The notes beneath the pieces are model-generated. The model made no database searches and was not told where the DNA came from. It saw nothing but the letters and a program-made list of their open reading frames with translations. The position numbers and the translations under genes are program-made. Below, piece by piece: positions 26,946 through 36,774 of a stretch of DNA of 45,715 nucleotides. Each line of letters begins with the position of its first letter. The stretch's first letter is position 1. This DNA is from Actinomycetes bacterium (GTDB lineage: Bacteria; Actinomycetota; Acidimicrobiia; Acidimicrobiales; Bog-793), in contig JAKCCH010000015.1 in assembly GCA_021838945.1 (NCBI GenBank), positions 1-45,715 of the forward strand. The letters run 5' to 3'.

Positions 26946-29900
26946 CAGCAGTACCTCCGGTCCTCATGGTCGAGCACCGGCTCCCAGAGGCGTCGGGCGA
27001 GCCGCCCGACACGAGACCTCTCGCTCGACCAGCCCGGGCCGCTCTCGTCGGACCGCGCCGGCTCGCGGAGGAGGTCGGAAAAGGTCGGCTGCCCGCCCAG
27101 GACGAGGAGGTGTGCGGGTTCCTGGCTCTCGCTGAAGCCGCGGTCGCTCGCGTCCCAGGTCTGGTGACATTCGTCGACGACGCGACCCTCCCGTCTCAAC
27201 GCCGAGACGAAGCGCTCCGAGGTCGTGGCAAAGAGCGGCAGGGGTTCCCGCATGCCGCGGTCGTAGAGGTCGACGAGCGCCGCCAGCTCGAGCAGGGCCC
27301 GCTCCCGGCGTTCGTCCGGAGACGGGGCAAGCAGAGCCAGCTCGGCGACTGCGATGCGCGGGGCTCCCCTGGTAGACCCTTCCGCTCTCCCGACCGTGAG
27401 GGCGGTGACCTCTCGCTCAGGATGCGCAGCCGTGAGTGCGAGAAAGTGGGCCCACGCCACCAAGCGGTGCTTGGCAGCGAGCCGGGAGTACAGGCACCGG
27501 ACGATGCGGCTCTTTGCTCCCTCCTCGTCCTCGAGCTCGTGGACATCGGGGACTGTGCCGATGAGCGTCCGTCCATCGGGCAGGCGGAGGTTCACCTCGA
27601 CCGAGTCGGGCACCGCCACGCCGCCGGCGTCCTTCGTCACCGCGACCAGCCTGTCGACCGCCTGTTCGACCTCCCCGAGGTCATGAGTGGCGAGTGCCCC
27701 GGGCGGCAGCAGTCCCCGGCCCTTCTCGGCGGCTCGAGCCTCGTCCGGGGTGGAGCCTGCGAGACGCGCCTGCAGGATCCGCTCGCCGACGCCCCACTTC
27801 TCGAGCGGATCGAGCTCCACCGGCAGAGCATCCTTCACTTCGTCGCTGCCGCCACTTCCGTACCAGCCGAGCCGCTCACGCAGGAACTGCCGCACCGGGA
27901 ATTCGAGGAAGCGAACGAGGGAGTCGAGCTGGACCACCTGCTCGCCGATCGGCTCAAGCGGGGCGGCGAGGAAGCTCGCTGGTGCCGCCGGCGGCTCGCT
28001 GTGCGCGCGGGCGCCCTCGAGGTCGACAGGGTCGAAGCTCCACGATCCGTCGCCGTCGAGTGCGCCCGGCTGGAAGTTGCGCGGGTCGAAGGACTGGAGG
28101 GGGTGCTCGACCACGACGTACTGCCGTGGCTTGGTGTGCGGCGACCCGTCCGGCACCCTCACCGTGCGGTCGACGACGTCGAGCAGCTCGGCGACCGGGA
28201 CGCATGGCGAGCGCTCCTGATTCGTCCTCGGATCGCGGCCCTCGTAGGTGAGAACGAGATGCTCAGTCGCTGCGAGGAGGGCATCGAGCAGTAGCTGCCG
28301 ATCTTCTGAGCGCGCGTCCCGGTCGCCGACACGAGGCTCGGTGAGCAGGAGGTCGTCACCGTCCTGGGCGGCGTGGCGGGGGAAGGCGCCGTCGTCCAGG
28401 CCGAGCAGCCCGATCACCCGATGGGGCACCGACCGCATTGGGACGAGCGTGCAGATGGTGAGATCTCCGGTACGGAAGTTTGCCCTCGTCGGCCGACCCC
28501 GGAGACGGTCGTCGAGCAGAGACCGTACCTCGGCCAGAGCGAGCAGGGTCTGCGCGCTTCGGCGAGGGCCCGTCTGGCCGGACTCGCCGGCCTGCGCCGC
28601 CTCCTCCACGTCCCCCAGCACCCAGTGCAGCTGGTCGTGCTGCCACTGCTCGCCCGGGGCGGCGAGCGCCAGGCTCTCGGTGGCCTCGGCGAGGCTCGCC
28701 ACCCACTCGGTGACCGGATGCCGTCCTTGCAACCGCTCCACCGCCGTCCCGAGCCGGTCCACGAACTCGGCGAACCGGCCCGCCAGCTCGACGTCGCCGC
28801 TGGACACGTCGTCGAGCGGGAGGACGTCGTTGAAGAGCCGCTGCTCCTCCTCGGCCATCGCCACGCCGAGCAGCAGGCGGTCGAGGCCGGCATGCCAGGT
28901 GTTGTCGGGCACGTGGCCAAGGTGCCAGGGCGCCCGGTGCTCCCGGTCGAGGCCCCAGCGGATGCCGGTCTCGCCGACCCAGCGCTCCAGCTGGCCGAGC
29001 TCGTCCTCGTCGAAGTGGAACCGCCGTGCCACCGACTCGCTCCCTGCCAGGTCGAGCACCTCCGACGCGGGGAGGCGCCCGGAGGCGAGCTCCAACAGCT
29101 TCGCCGCCACGGCGAGCACCGGGTTCGTCTGTCGGATCGACCGGTCGGCGATCCGAGCACGAACCTGTGGCGGGCCCGGCTCCTTCGGCCAGTGAGCATC
29201 CTCGCCGTCGTAGGACGTCGGCTGGTTGCTCGATCCGAAGACGGCGTGGATGAGCGGTGCGAAAGACTCCACGTCGGGGCACATGACGATGATGTCTCGC
29301 GGCTCGAGCGTCGGGTCGTCAGCGAGCAGGTGGAGGAGGACATCCCGCATAACCTCCACCTGACGGAGCCGACCATGACACGAGTGGACGCGCAGACTGC
29401 CGTCGCCGGGGTCGATCGGGGGCCGTGGGTCCGCCTCGGTGCTAGTACGTGGACCGCCGGGAGGCTCGCGATTGGCCCGGACATCCGACTGGAGCCGCTC
29501 GAGAAGCGTCCGGTGGCTGCTCGAGTGCTCTGGTACGGGACGGTGCTCGCCACCGGTGACCCCCCGTGAGCGGAGCACGAGATGCATCTCCCTCGCGTCG
29601 CGCCCCCAGGAGCGCAGCAAGGGGTTCACCGCGAGCGAGGCGGTCGGGTCGTCGCTACGGCTGACCGGATAGACCGGGAGACCCTCCGCCCCAGCCTCCA
29701 CCGAGTTCCACAACCGACCCGAGGGGTGCAGCAGGAAGAGGTGAACCTCCCGGTTCTGTGCGATCGCCTCCAGAACGGGGAGGTGACTCGCCGGGAGACG
29801 CGTCAAGCCGAACAGCGAGAGCCGCGCCGGCAGATCGAGCAGCTCGGGCTGCTCGACGAGCGTGGCGATGGCGGCCTCCACGCGTTCGGCAGGGCTCGGG

Positions 29901-30454
29901 ACACCGATCCGCTGGCGGAGGCGACGCCAGAGCTCCGCCTGCCAGTCTCTCGCGCCAGTGGTGCCCGCCACCGTCTCCACCCACTGGCGGATCATGTCCG
30001 GACGATGGACGGCATATCGGTCGAACAGGTCTGCGAGGTGACGCACGGTCGCGAACCGACGCAGCTGCGAGGCGTCGGGCGACCCCGCCACCAGGTGATC
30101 GACGAGGGGTTCGAGCCACGTCGCCCCAAGGTTCTCGTCCACAATCTCGAGAAGCGGCCAGACCGACCGGTCCGGCGGCCAGGGATCGGCCTCTGGGTCG
30201 AGCCCGCAGGCGACCGAGGTCGCCTCCCCGACGAGGGTGCCCGGGAAGGGAAATTCCATGTTGGCGCAGACTCCGTCGCCACCGACCGTCGCGCCGAGCC
30301 GATGAGAGAGCCGCTGGGTCAACCACCTCTCCACGCCCCGGCTCGGCACCGCCACGATCTCGACCGCCATCGGGTCGGCGAGCGCGTCGAGCAAGAGGTC
30401 ACCGAGCGACTCGACAAGGTGGTCGGCGCGTTCGGAGCGGTGGACGGAGAGCAT
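26945..30454 (-). CDS. recC: Exodeoxyribonuclease V, gamma subunit
   Basis: A 1,169-residue RecC, the scaffold that splits the duplex and reads the Chi-type signal in the RecBCD complex. It has the family's N-terminal MLSVHRSERADHLVESL, EIVAVPSRGVERWLTQRLSH, the inactive-helicase segments with VMCPDVESFAPLIHAVFG, and the inactive nuclease-like C-terminus. Order recC-recB-recD and 1-4 base overlaps are as in mycobacteria. ATG 30454 is the first start; no strong ribosome-binding site is visible. Confidence 0.93.
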   Translation of the reverse strand: MLSVHRSERADHLVESLGDLLLDALADPMAVEIVAVPSRGVERWLTQRLSHRLGATVGGDGVCANMEFPFPGTLVGEATSVACGLDPEADPWPPDRSVWPLLEIVDENLGATWLEPLVDHLVAGSPDASQLRRFATVRHLADLFDRYAVHRPDMIRQWVETVAGTTGARDWQAELWRRLRQRIGVPSPAERVEAAIATLVEQPELLDLPARLSLFGLTRLPASHLPVLEAIAQNREVHLFLLHPSGRLWNSVEAGAEGLPVYPVSRSDDPTASLAVNPLLRSWGRDAREMHLVLRSRGVTGGEHRPVPEHSSSHRTLLERLQSDVRANREPPGGPRTSTEADPRPPIDPGDGSLRVHSCHGRLRQVEVMRDVLLHLLADDPTLEPRDIIVMCPDVESFAPLIHAVFGSSNQPTSYDGEDAHWPKEPGPPQVRARIADRSIRQTNPVLAVAAKLLELASGRLPASEVLDLAGSESVARRFHFDEDELGQLERWVGETGIRWGLDREHRAPWHLGHVPDNTWHAGLDRLLLGVAMAEEEQRLFNDVLPLDDVSSGDVELAGRFAEFVDRLGTAVERLQGRHPVTEWVASLAEATESLALAAPGEQWQHDQLHWVLGDVEEAAQAGESGQTGPRRSAQTLLALAEVRSLLDDRLRGRPTRANFRTGDLTICTLVPMRSVPHRVIGLLGLDDGAFPRHAAQDGDDLLLTEPRVGDRDARSEDRQLLLDALLAATEHLVLTYEGRDPRTNQERSPCVPVAELLDVVDRTVRVPDGSPHTKPRQYVVVEHPLQSFDPRNFQPGALDGDGSWSFDPVDLEGARAHSEPPAAPASFLAAPLEPIGEQVVQLDSLVRFLEFPVRQFLRERLGWYGSGGSDEVKDALPVELDPLEKWGVGERILQARLAGSTPDEARAAEKGRGLLPPGALATHDLGEVEQAVDRLVAVTKDAGGVAVPDSVEVNLRLPDGRTLIGTVPDVHELEDEEGAKSRIVRCLYSRLAAKHRLVAWAHFLALTAAHPEREVTALTVGRAEGSTRGAPRIAVAELALLAPSPDERRERALLELAALVDLYDRGMREPLPLFATTSERFVSALRREGRVVDECHQTWDASDRGFSESQEPAHLLVLGGQPTFSDLLREPARSDESGPGWSSERSRVGRLARRLWEPVLDHEDRRYC

Positions 30455-31052
30455 CTCGACCGGAGGCTACAGAACCTCTGTAACGTCCGGCGGAACCCTC
30501 GGTGCGACTGCCCGGGGTGCCGGTTGGGAGCAGACGGCGCAGTGGCTATCAGCCTGGGGTCGGGGCCTCGGACGGTGCCGTACCGGAGGTGACCAGCACC
30601 GGCGGACTCCGTCCCGAGCGGTTCCGAGCGGCACCCACCGGGACAGGACGGGGGATGGTCCGCGATGTCAGACGTGCGAGGTGCGGTGACGACGTGCTGG
30701 GTCGTGAGGCGTCGAGCAACCGGCCGGGCCGATCGGGTCCTGCGCCTGCGTACCACGGGTCACTTCGGCTTCGTCGGTCCGGCGGAACCGCTTGGACGAT
30801 GGGGGCCCCAATCGGTCCTCGCCGGCGCCGGGGCACCCAGGCACCGAGCTGCCGGGCCCGCCATCGCCGGCCTCTCGTGGGAGCATCGGTCTGCCGACCT
30901 GGTACCCGACCGATCGACGGATCTCTCACGGTCGAAAGTCGTGCTCGTCTCCGGTGCCATGCCGCCCACCATCGCTTCGTCGGGTCACTCGTCGACCGGC
31001 GTGGCTCGATCGGACGCGCCATCCACCGCCCCACCGGGCGGAAGGCCAGGGG
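30455..31052. other. 600 bp gap upstream of recC
   Basis: Long frames on both strands are Arg/Pro-rich with weak codon bias and lack ribosome-binding sites or motifs. The recC promoter should lie here, but no box is convincing. I call no gene. Confidence 0.5.
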
Positions 31053-31613
31053 CTACCGACCGCGCCGGGTGAGGACGTCTCGCGTGCGGTCGACGAGGGC
31101 CATGGCCGAGCCGGCCGACTTGAGCAGGGAGCGCCGGGGAGGGGTGAGCGGGTGCGGGCGAGTCGGGCCGGCTTGGTGGGCCCTCGCATACCGGGCGCCG
31201 AGCCGCTCCACCTCTCCCGGGCTCATCCGCAGCCTCAGCGAGGGGAGCACCGTGGCCTCCTCGTAGGTCACATGGTCGTGCACCGCGGCGGAGACTTGAC
31301 GGGCCAGCGCGGCGAAGTCGGCGTTGCCTGGGGTGATCCGATCGAGGTCGTGCAGCAGCCGCTTGGCGGTGGACTCCTGCTCGAGGGCGTGTACCGCCAT
31401 CTCCTCACCGCCTTCGACCACACGTCTCACCGCTGGCCAGAGGTACTGCTCCTCTGCTGCTTCGTGGCGGGACGCCATCATCACCAGCCGGCTCGACATC
31501 GTCTTCTGCTCACACGGCGAGTGCTCCTCGCTCTCGGGTCCGGTGGCAAGGTCGCTGAGGACGGCAATCAGCTCGTCGTGATGCCCCTGTATCAGCACGA
31601 ACAGGTCAGCCAC
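31053..31613 (-). CDS. Hemerythrin-domain (HHE) protein
   Basis: A 186-residue protein with one cation-binding hemerythrin four-helix bundle: QGHHDELIAVL at 9-19, ASRHEAAEEQYLWPAVR near 48-64, and AVHDHVTYEEATVLPSL near 109-125, giving the H...HxxxE...HxxxxE di-iron ligand set. The basic C-terminus (about 140-186) is probably disordered. GTG 31613 is preceded by GAGGAGAGG and overlaps the NrfD gene by eight bases, so it is the last gene of the formate dehydrogenase operon. It likely binds O2 or senses it for the enzyme encoded upstream; this function is inferred from position. Confidence 0.87.
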   Translation of the reverse strand: MADLFVLIQGHHDELIAVLSDLATGPESEEHSPCEQKTMSSRLVMMASRHEAAEEQYLWPAVRRVVEGGEEMAVHALEQESTAKRLLHDLDRITPGNADFAALARQVSAAVHDHVTYEEATVLPSLRLRMSPGEVERLGARYARAHQAGPTRPHPLTPPRRSLLKSAGSAMALVDRTRDVLTRRGR

Positions 31614-32634
31614 GATTCCTCTCCTCGAGCCTCTTGCGCTGGGGAACGACGGTGTAGCGCGGGTCCTCGGCCGACTCGAGGCCGGCCTCGAATATCGCGA
31701 AGCGAGACAGGGCGGACCCCACGAGGAGCCCGGCGCCCGCGAAGGCGGACGCCACCCTGCTGTGCTTTCCGAGCAGCGCGGCGGCTATGCCGGTGACGAT
31801 GGCGATCTTGGCGCCCTTCTCGTAGCGGTGCGCCTTCTCACTCGAGGTGAAGGCCTCCTTCACCGCCCCCATGTTCCGCTTCATCAGCTCCATCAGACCG
31901 AGCTCCGCTGCCCCCGAGGTCACGCCGAGAAGCCGAGCCGGGCCCGACTCGTGGAGTGGCGCAACCACAAGGCCCATACCCGCCGCCGAGCTGACGGCCG
32001 ATGCGGCGAACACGAAAGGCATCTCCTTGAACCCCTCGTGCCAGGCAGGGACTGCGGTGTTGGAGACCAGCGCCGCTGTGTAGGTCGCCACCGCTGGCCC
32101 GAGGAGAGCGGCGCCCGCAGTGCCCGCCGCGCCGACCAGCCGGAACCGGCCGGTGAGGGCGCTCAGGCTCGCAGCAGCCGAGAGCGGTGTGAAGCTAGCG
32201 AGCAGCCAGGATCCCACGCTCATCGGCGAGCTCGGCTTCAGAACGCGCAGCATGTTGGCGAACCGGGCGGGCCGTCCGAGGTCGTGGACGAGGGCGATGC
32301 CCGAGAGGCTGACGGCGGCTGTGCTCGACAGCTTGAGGGCCCGGGCGAGGGCGCCGCGGTGGCTGGCGGTCGCCGCCGCGGCCATCACCGAGCTGGCACC
32401 CGCGAGCCCGCCAAGAAAGAGGTAGCCCGGTATGTCGGGCGCCTCCCAGACAGGCTTGTTGATGATCGGCTTGCCGTAGTAGGAGCGGAAGTCCGCTTCT
32501 CCCACCATCGAGCGCTCACCGCCGGCCCGGCGGTGCGGTCGCTGGGAGACGTCCGCCGTGGCCTGTACCTGGCTCACCGCCTCCCGGCCGGGATGGACCT
32601 CTCGTAGTCCCTGCTTGGTGACTGAGCTGCTCAT
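31606..32634 (-). CDS. NrfD-type membrane subunit of formate dehydrogenase
   Basis: A 342-residue polysulfide-reductase-NrfD family protein with about eight membrane helices. The N-terminal 45 residues are polar; then YYGKPIINKPVWEAPDIPGY leads into the first helix. LVHDLGRPARFANMLRVLKP and SSPMSVGSWLL are signature segments near the proposed quinone site. It anchors the FeS subunit and hands electrons to quinone. ATG 32634 overlaps the FeS gene stop (ATGA) and its end overlaps the hemerythrin start. The Mo-FeS-NrfD set here is separate from the fused one at 11283-12827. Confidence 0.9.
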   Translation of the reverse strand: MSSSVTKQGLREVHPGREAVSQVQATADVSQRPHRRAGGERSMVGEADFRSYYGKPIINKPVWEAPDIPGYLFLGGLAGASSVMAAAATASHRGALARALKLSSTAAVSLSGIALVHDLGRPARFANMLRVLKPSSPMSVGSWLLASFTPLSAAASLSALTGRFRLVGAAGTAGAALLGPAVATYTAALVSNTAVPAWHEGFKEMPFVFAASAVSSAAGMGLVVAPLHESGPARLLGVTSGAAELGLMELMKRNMGAVKEAFTSSEKAHRYEKGAKIAIVTGIAAALLGKHSRVASAFAGAGLLVGSALSRFAIFEAGLESAEDPRYTVVPQRKRLEERNRG

Positions 32635-33476
32635 CGCCGGGCTCCTCCGAACCCAAGGACCACGACGGAGACCAGCGCCGCCGCCGCGACCCCGGCCCGC
32701 CGGTACATGGCGGGCAGATCGCGGGTGGTCACGATCGGGTCCGGTGGGAGTCCGTATACCTCCGGTTCGTCGAGGAGGAGGAAGAAAGCCCCGTCCCCCC
32801 CGACTCCGTCGTCGGGACTCTCGCCGTACAGCCGGGCGTCGATCACCCCCGACCGGTGAAGCTGGTCACGTCGTCTCTCCGCCCGAGCTCGCAACTCCTC
32901 GAGCGGTCCGAACTGGATCGAGTCCGTCGGACAAGCCTTGGCGCAGGCCGGTTCGACACCCACCGACAGTCGGTCGTAACACAGCGTGCACTTCCAAGCT
33001 CGCCCGTCCCCGTGCCGCTGGTCGATCACCCCGTAGGGACAGGCGGAGATGCAGTAGCCGCAGCCGTTGCAGATGTCCTCCTGCACGACGACGGTGCCGA
33101 ACTCGGTGCGAAAGAGCGACCCCGTCGGACAGACGTCGAGGCAGGCGGCATGGGTGCAGTGCTTGCACACGTCCGAGGCCATGAGCCACCGGATACCGTC
33201 CTGTCCCGAGCCGTCGGTGCCGACGACCTTCTGCTCGATGAAGGCCACGTGCCGCCAGCTGTCGGCGCCGAGGCCCTCTGTGTTGTCGTACGACATGCCG
33301 GTGAAGTTCAGACCGTCCTCGGGTACGTGGTTCCACTCCTTGCAGGCGACCTCGCACGCCTTGCAGCCGATGCACACCGACGTGTCGGTGAAGAAGCCCA
33401 CTCGGGGGGGAGGGCTCTCATAACCGCTGCTCGCTGCTACGTCACCCCGCTCCAGCAGATTCATCTCAGTGGCCAT
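32631..33476 (-). CDS. Formate dehydrogenase iron-sulfur (beta) subunit
   Basis: A 281-residue protein with four [4Fe-4S] sets: C35/38/41/45, C104/107/112/116, C136/139/142/146 and C163/166/178/182. It begins with VGFFTDTSVCIGCKACEVAC, as in FdnH-like subunits. One C-terminal hydrophobic segment (about 258-276, VAAAALVSVVVLGFGG) could tether it to the membrane. It carries electrons from the alpha subunit to the NrfD anchor. ATG 33476 follows GGAGGT by five bases and overlaps the alpha gene by eleven bases. Confidence 0.92.
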   Translation of the reverse strand: MATEMNLLERGDVAASSGYESPPPRVGFFTDTSVCIGCKACEVACKEWNHVPEDGLNFTGMSYDNTEGLGADSWRHVAFIEQKVVGTDGSGQDGIRWLMASDVCKHCTHAACLDVCPTGSLFRTEFGTVVVQEDICNGCGYCISACPYGVIDQRHGDGRAWKCTLCYDRLSVGVEPACAKACPTDSIQFGPLEELRARAERRRDQLHRSGVIDARLYGESPDDGVGGDGAFFLLLDEPEVYGLPPDPIVTTRDLPAMYRRAGVAAAALVSVVVLGFGGARR

Positions 33477-36400
33477 CGCGCACCTCCATGCCCGTCTCGC
33501 CGTCGATCCCGGCTCGCCGGATGTACTCCTCGACGAGCGCTACCCGGCTCGGACCCCGTGGCCGCCGTCCCGGCCGGATGTCCCCGCTGAAGGCCTTGAC
33601 CTCCTGGATGTGGACGTTGGGGTCGAGCGAGAGGGCGGCCAGCTCGTTGGCGGCGTCGCCCGTCGAGTAGCCGTTGGCGCCCCAGTGGTAGGGCAGACCG
33701 ATCTGATGGACCACCTTGCCGTTGATCCTGAGCGGCCGTATCCGGTCGGTGACCATGACTCGCGCCTCGATGACGTTGCGGGCTGTGACGATCATCGCCC
33801 ACCCGTTGTGCTCGAGATTCCGCTCCGAAGCGAGCTCAGGAGAGACCTCGCAGAACATCTCCGGCTGGAGCTCCGAGAGGTACGGCACCCACCTGCTCAT
33901 ACCACCGGCGGCGTGATGCTCGGTGAGGCGGTAGGTGGTGATCACATATGGGAACAGCTGTGCGCCCGGCTCAGAGGGACTCGGGTGGTACCGGTTGTGC
34001 TTGCGGCTGAAGACCTGGCGAACCGGATTGCGCTGCTGGGAGTAGAGGAGGTTGGGCACCGGCGAGTCCTGCGGCTCGTAGTGGGTTGGGAGTGGGCCGT
34101 CGGTGAGCCCTGCTGGCACGAAGAGCCACGCCTTACCATCGGCCTGCATCACAAACGCATCCGTCCCCGACAGCGCCTCGGCGCCTCGGGCGCCAGGCGG
34201 TGGGCGGTGCCACGGTGACTTCGACCTCGCAAAGTCGGGGATGTCATGACCCGTCCACTCGGCATTGTCCTCGTCCCACCAGACGAGCGCCTTGCGCTCG
34301 CTCCACGGCTTCCCCGAGGGGTCGGCAGAGGCCCGGTTGTAGAGGATGCGCCGGTTGGCCGGCCATGCCCATCCCCACTCGTTGGCGACCCAGTTCTGCT
34401 CCTTGGCGGGCTTACGCCGAGCGGCCTGGTTGACGCCGTTGGTGTAGACGCCGCAGTAGATCCAACAGCCGCAGGCTGTGGAGCCGTCCTCGTTAAGCTG
34501 CTCGTAGGACGTGAGCGGCTGACCGTCGCCGTCCCACCCGTTGATCTCGGCGAGGACCGCCTCGGCCGACGGCTCAGCGATGGATCCCTCGGTCGGGTAG
34601 TCCCAGGTGAGATCGAGTATCGGCCGATCGAGGTCGTCGCAGCCCTCGGCCGGGGAGGTCAGCTTCTCTCTGATGAGGCGACCGAGATGGTAGGCGAACC
34701 ACAGGTCACTTCTCGCTGAGCCGTAAGGCTCGATCGCCGCGTGGTGCCACTGGAGCATCCGCTGGGTGTTGGTGAAGCTGCCGTTCTTCTCGGTGTGGGC
34801 GGCGGCAGGGAAGAAGAAGACCTCGGTCTTGATGTCCTCGGTCGTGAGCTCCCCTGTCTCGATCTCGGGTCCGTCTTTCCACCAGGTCGCCGACTCGATG
34901 AGCGAGAAGTCACGGACGACCAGCCAGTCGAGGTTGGCCATGCCGAGGCGCTGCATCTTGGCGTTGGCGGAGCCTACGGCCGGGTTCTCACCCCAGATGA
35001 AGTACCCCTTGCAGGAGCCGTCCATCTGGGCCATCACGGTCTCGTAGGTGCTGTGGCTCCCGGTGAGGCGCGGTATGTAGTCGAAGCAGAAGTCGTTCTC
35101 CGGCGTGGCGGCCGGACCCCACCAGGCCTTGAGGAGGCTCACGGTGTACGCCTTCATTTCCCCCCAGTAGCCCTTGTCGGTCGAGGCTCCCTCGAGGAAC
35201 GCCTCGAGGTTCTCGTCATCGTGGGCATGGGGCATCGGGATGTACCCGGGGAGCAGGTTGTACAGAGTTGGGATGTCGGTGGACCCCTGGATGCTGGCAT
35301 GGCCGCGCAGGGCGAGGATCCCTCCGCCAGGTCGCCCGATGTTGCCAAGCAGCAGCTGCAGGATGGCGGCTGCCCGGATGTACTGCACGCCGACGGTGTG
35401 CTGGGTCCAGCCGACGGCATAGCAGAAGGCCCCGGTGCGGTCGGGCCCGGCCCCGTCGGCGAGGGTCTTGCACACCTCGAGGAACGCCTCCTGCGGAACA
35501 CCGCAGATCTGTTCCACCATCTCAGGGGTGTAGCGGGAGTAGTGCCGCTTCAGGATCTGGAAGACGCACCGGGGGTGCTGCAGCGCGTCGTCCCGCTCGC
35601 CGCCCTGGCCGACCTTGACGCCGCCCGAGCCATGGGATTCGCCGCGGCCCGCCTCGTAGGAGGTCGCCTGGCGGCTCTTGCCCTGGCCGTGCGACGGGTT
35701 GTCTTGGCTCCCCCTGTTCGCGCGGTCCTGATACTCCTGATCACGTTGGCCGGAGGCCGCCTGCACCTCCACGCCCTCGTACATCCAGGTGTGGAAGTCG
35801 TAGCTCCGGTCCTCCTCGTCGAGGCCGGAGAACACGCCGTCGAGGTCCTCGGTGTCACGGAAGTCCTCGCTGATGAGCATCGGAGCGTTGGTGTAGGCGA
35901 CGATGTAGTCGCGGAAGTACTTCTCGTTCTGGATGACGTAGTTGATGATCCCACCGAGAAAGGCGATGTCGCTGCCTGGCCGCAACGGCACGTGAAGATC
36001 CGCTACCGCACTCGTGCGGGTGAATCTCGGGTCGACGTGGATCACCTTGGCGCCCCGTGCCTTTGCCTCCATCACCCACTGGAACCCAACAGGGTGGCAC
36101 TCGGCCATGTCGGATCCCTCGATGACGATCCAGTCAGCGTTCTGGAGGTCCTGCTGGAAGGTGGTGGCTCCTCCCCTGCCGAGCGATGTCCCCAAACTGG
36201 GGACGGTGGAGGAGTGTCAGACTCGTGCCTGATTCTCTACCTGTATCACCCCGAGGGCGGTGTACAGCTTCTTCATCAGGTAGTTCTCTTCGTTGTCGAG
36301 AGTGGCGCCACCGAGGCTGGCGATGCCGAGCGTGCGACGCACGTCGCGACCGTCCTCGTCGCGCCACTGCCAGGTCTGCCGGCGAGTCTCGATCACCCGG

Positions 36401-36774
36401 TCAGCGACCATGTCCATGGCAGTGTCGAGGTCGAGTACCTCCCAGTCGGTGGCTCCTGGCTTGCGGTGGAGCACCTCGTAACGGCGGGAGGAGCCGGTGG
36501 CGAGCTGCAGACTGGCAGAGCCCTTGGGGCAGAGCCGCCCACGACTGACCGGGGAGTCCGGGTCACCTTCGATGTGGACGACCTTCTCGTCCTTGACGAA
36601 GACGTTCTGACCACACCCGACCGCGCAGTAGGGGCAGACCGACTTCGTGATCTTGTCGGCCTCGACCACCCGGGCACGGAGATGGGAGGAGGTCGAGGAC
36701 TTGACGGCCTGTCCGCGGCCCAGTTTGTCGGACCCCCGCGCCTGGCGGAGCACGGGCCAGTCGTTGATCTTCAT
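33466..36774 (-). CDS. Formate dehydrogenase alpha subunit, predicted selenoprotein (TGA at 36219-36217 read as Sec)
   Basis: The two frames on either side of one TGA are collinear halves of a molybdo/tungsto formate dehydrogenase. Residues 1-185 include the [4Fe-4S] motif C47-x2-C50-x3-C54-x27-C82 (CPYCAVGCG ... LCPKG). Residue 186 is the TGA in ENQARV-Sec-HSSTV, the exact active-site context of FdnG/FdhF-type enzymes. Residues 187 to 1,102 then continue with GTSLGRGGATTFQQD, WIVIEGSDMAECHPVGFQWV and the FDH-specific ILKRHYSRYTPEMVEQICG. A SECIS-like double hairpin follows the TGA. The reaction is formate to CO2 plus two electrons. There is no RR signal at the N-terminus (MKINDWPVLRQARG), so it should stay in the cytoplasm. 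ATG 36774 shares one base with the preceding hemerythrin stop. A Gln/Ser/Gly-rich insert lies before HPRCVFQILK. Confidence 0.93.
36168..36219 (-). promoter_or_regulatory. SECIS element of the formate dehydrogenase mRNA
   Basis: Right after the TGA (36219-36217) the RNA can fold with an outer stem CUCCUCC (36214-36208) with GGAGGAG (36174-36168) and an inner perfect 6-bp stem GUCCCC/GGGGAC (36204-36199 with 36193-36188) around the loop AGUUU. The loop starts 18 bases after the TGA, close to the 17 of E. coli fdhF, and starts with AG plus U, as SelB-binding loops do. This should recruit SelB with Sec-tRNA. The exact pairing is my reading, not a computed fold. Confidence 0.75.

Noticed and set aside
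30549-31034. A 161-residue minus-strand gene upstream of recC
   Set aside because: Arg/Pro/Ser-rich throughout, no ribosome-binding site, weak codon bias and no recognisable motif.
36217-36774. A separate 185-residue protein ending at the TGA
   Set aside because: The following frame continues the same enzyme exactly, the TGA sits at the known Sec position and a SECIS-like fold follows.
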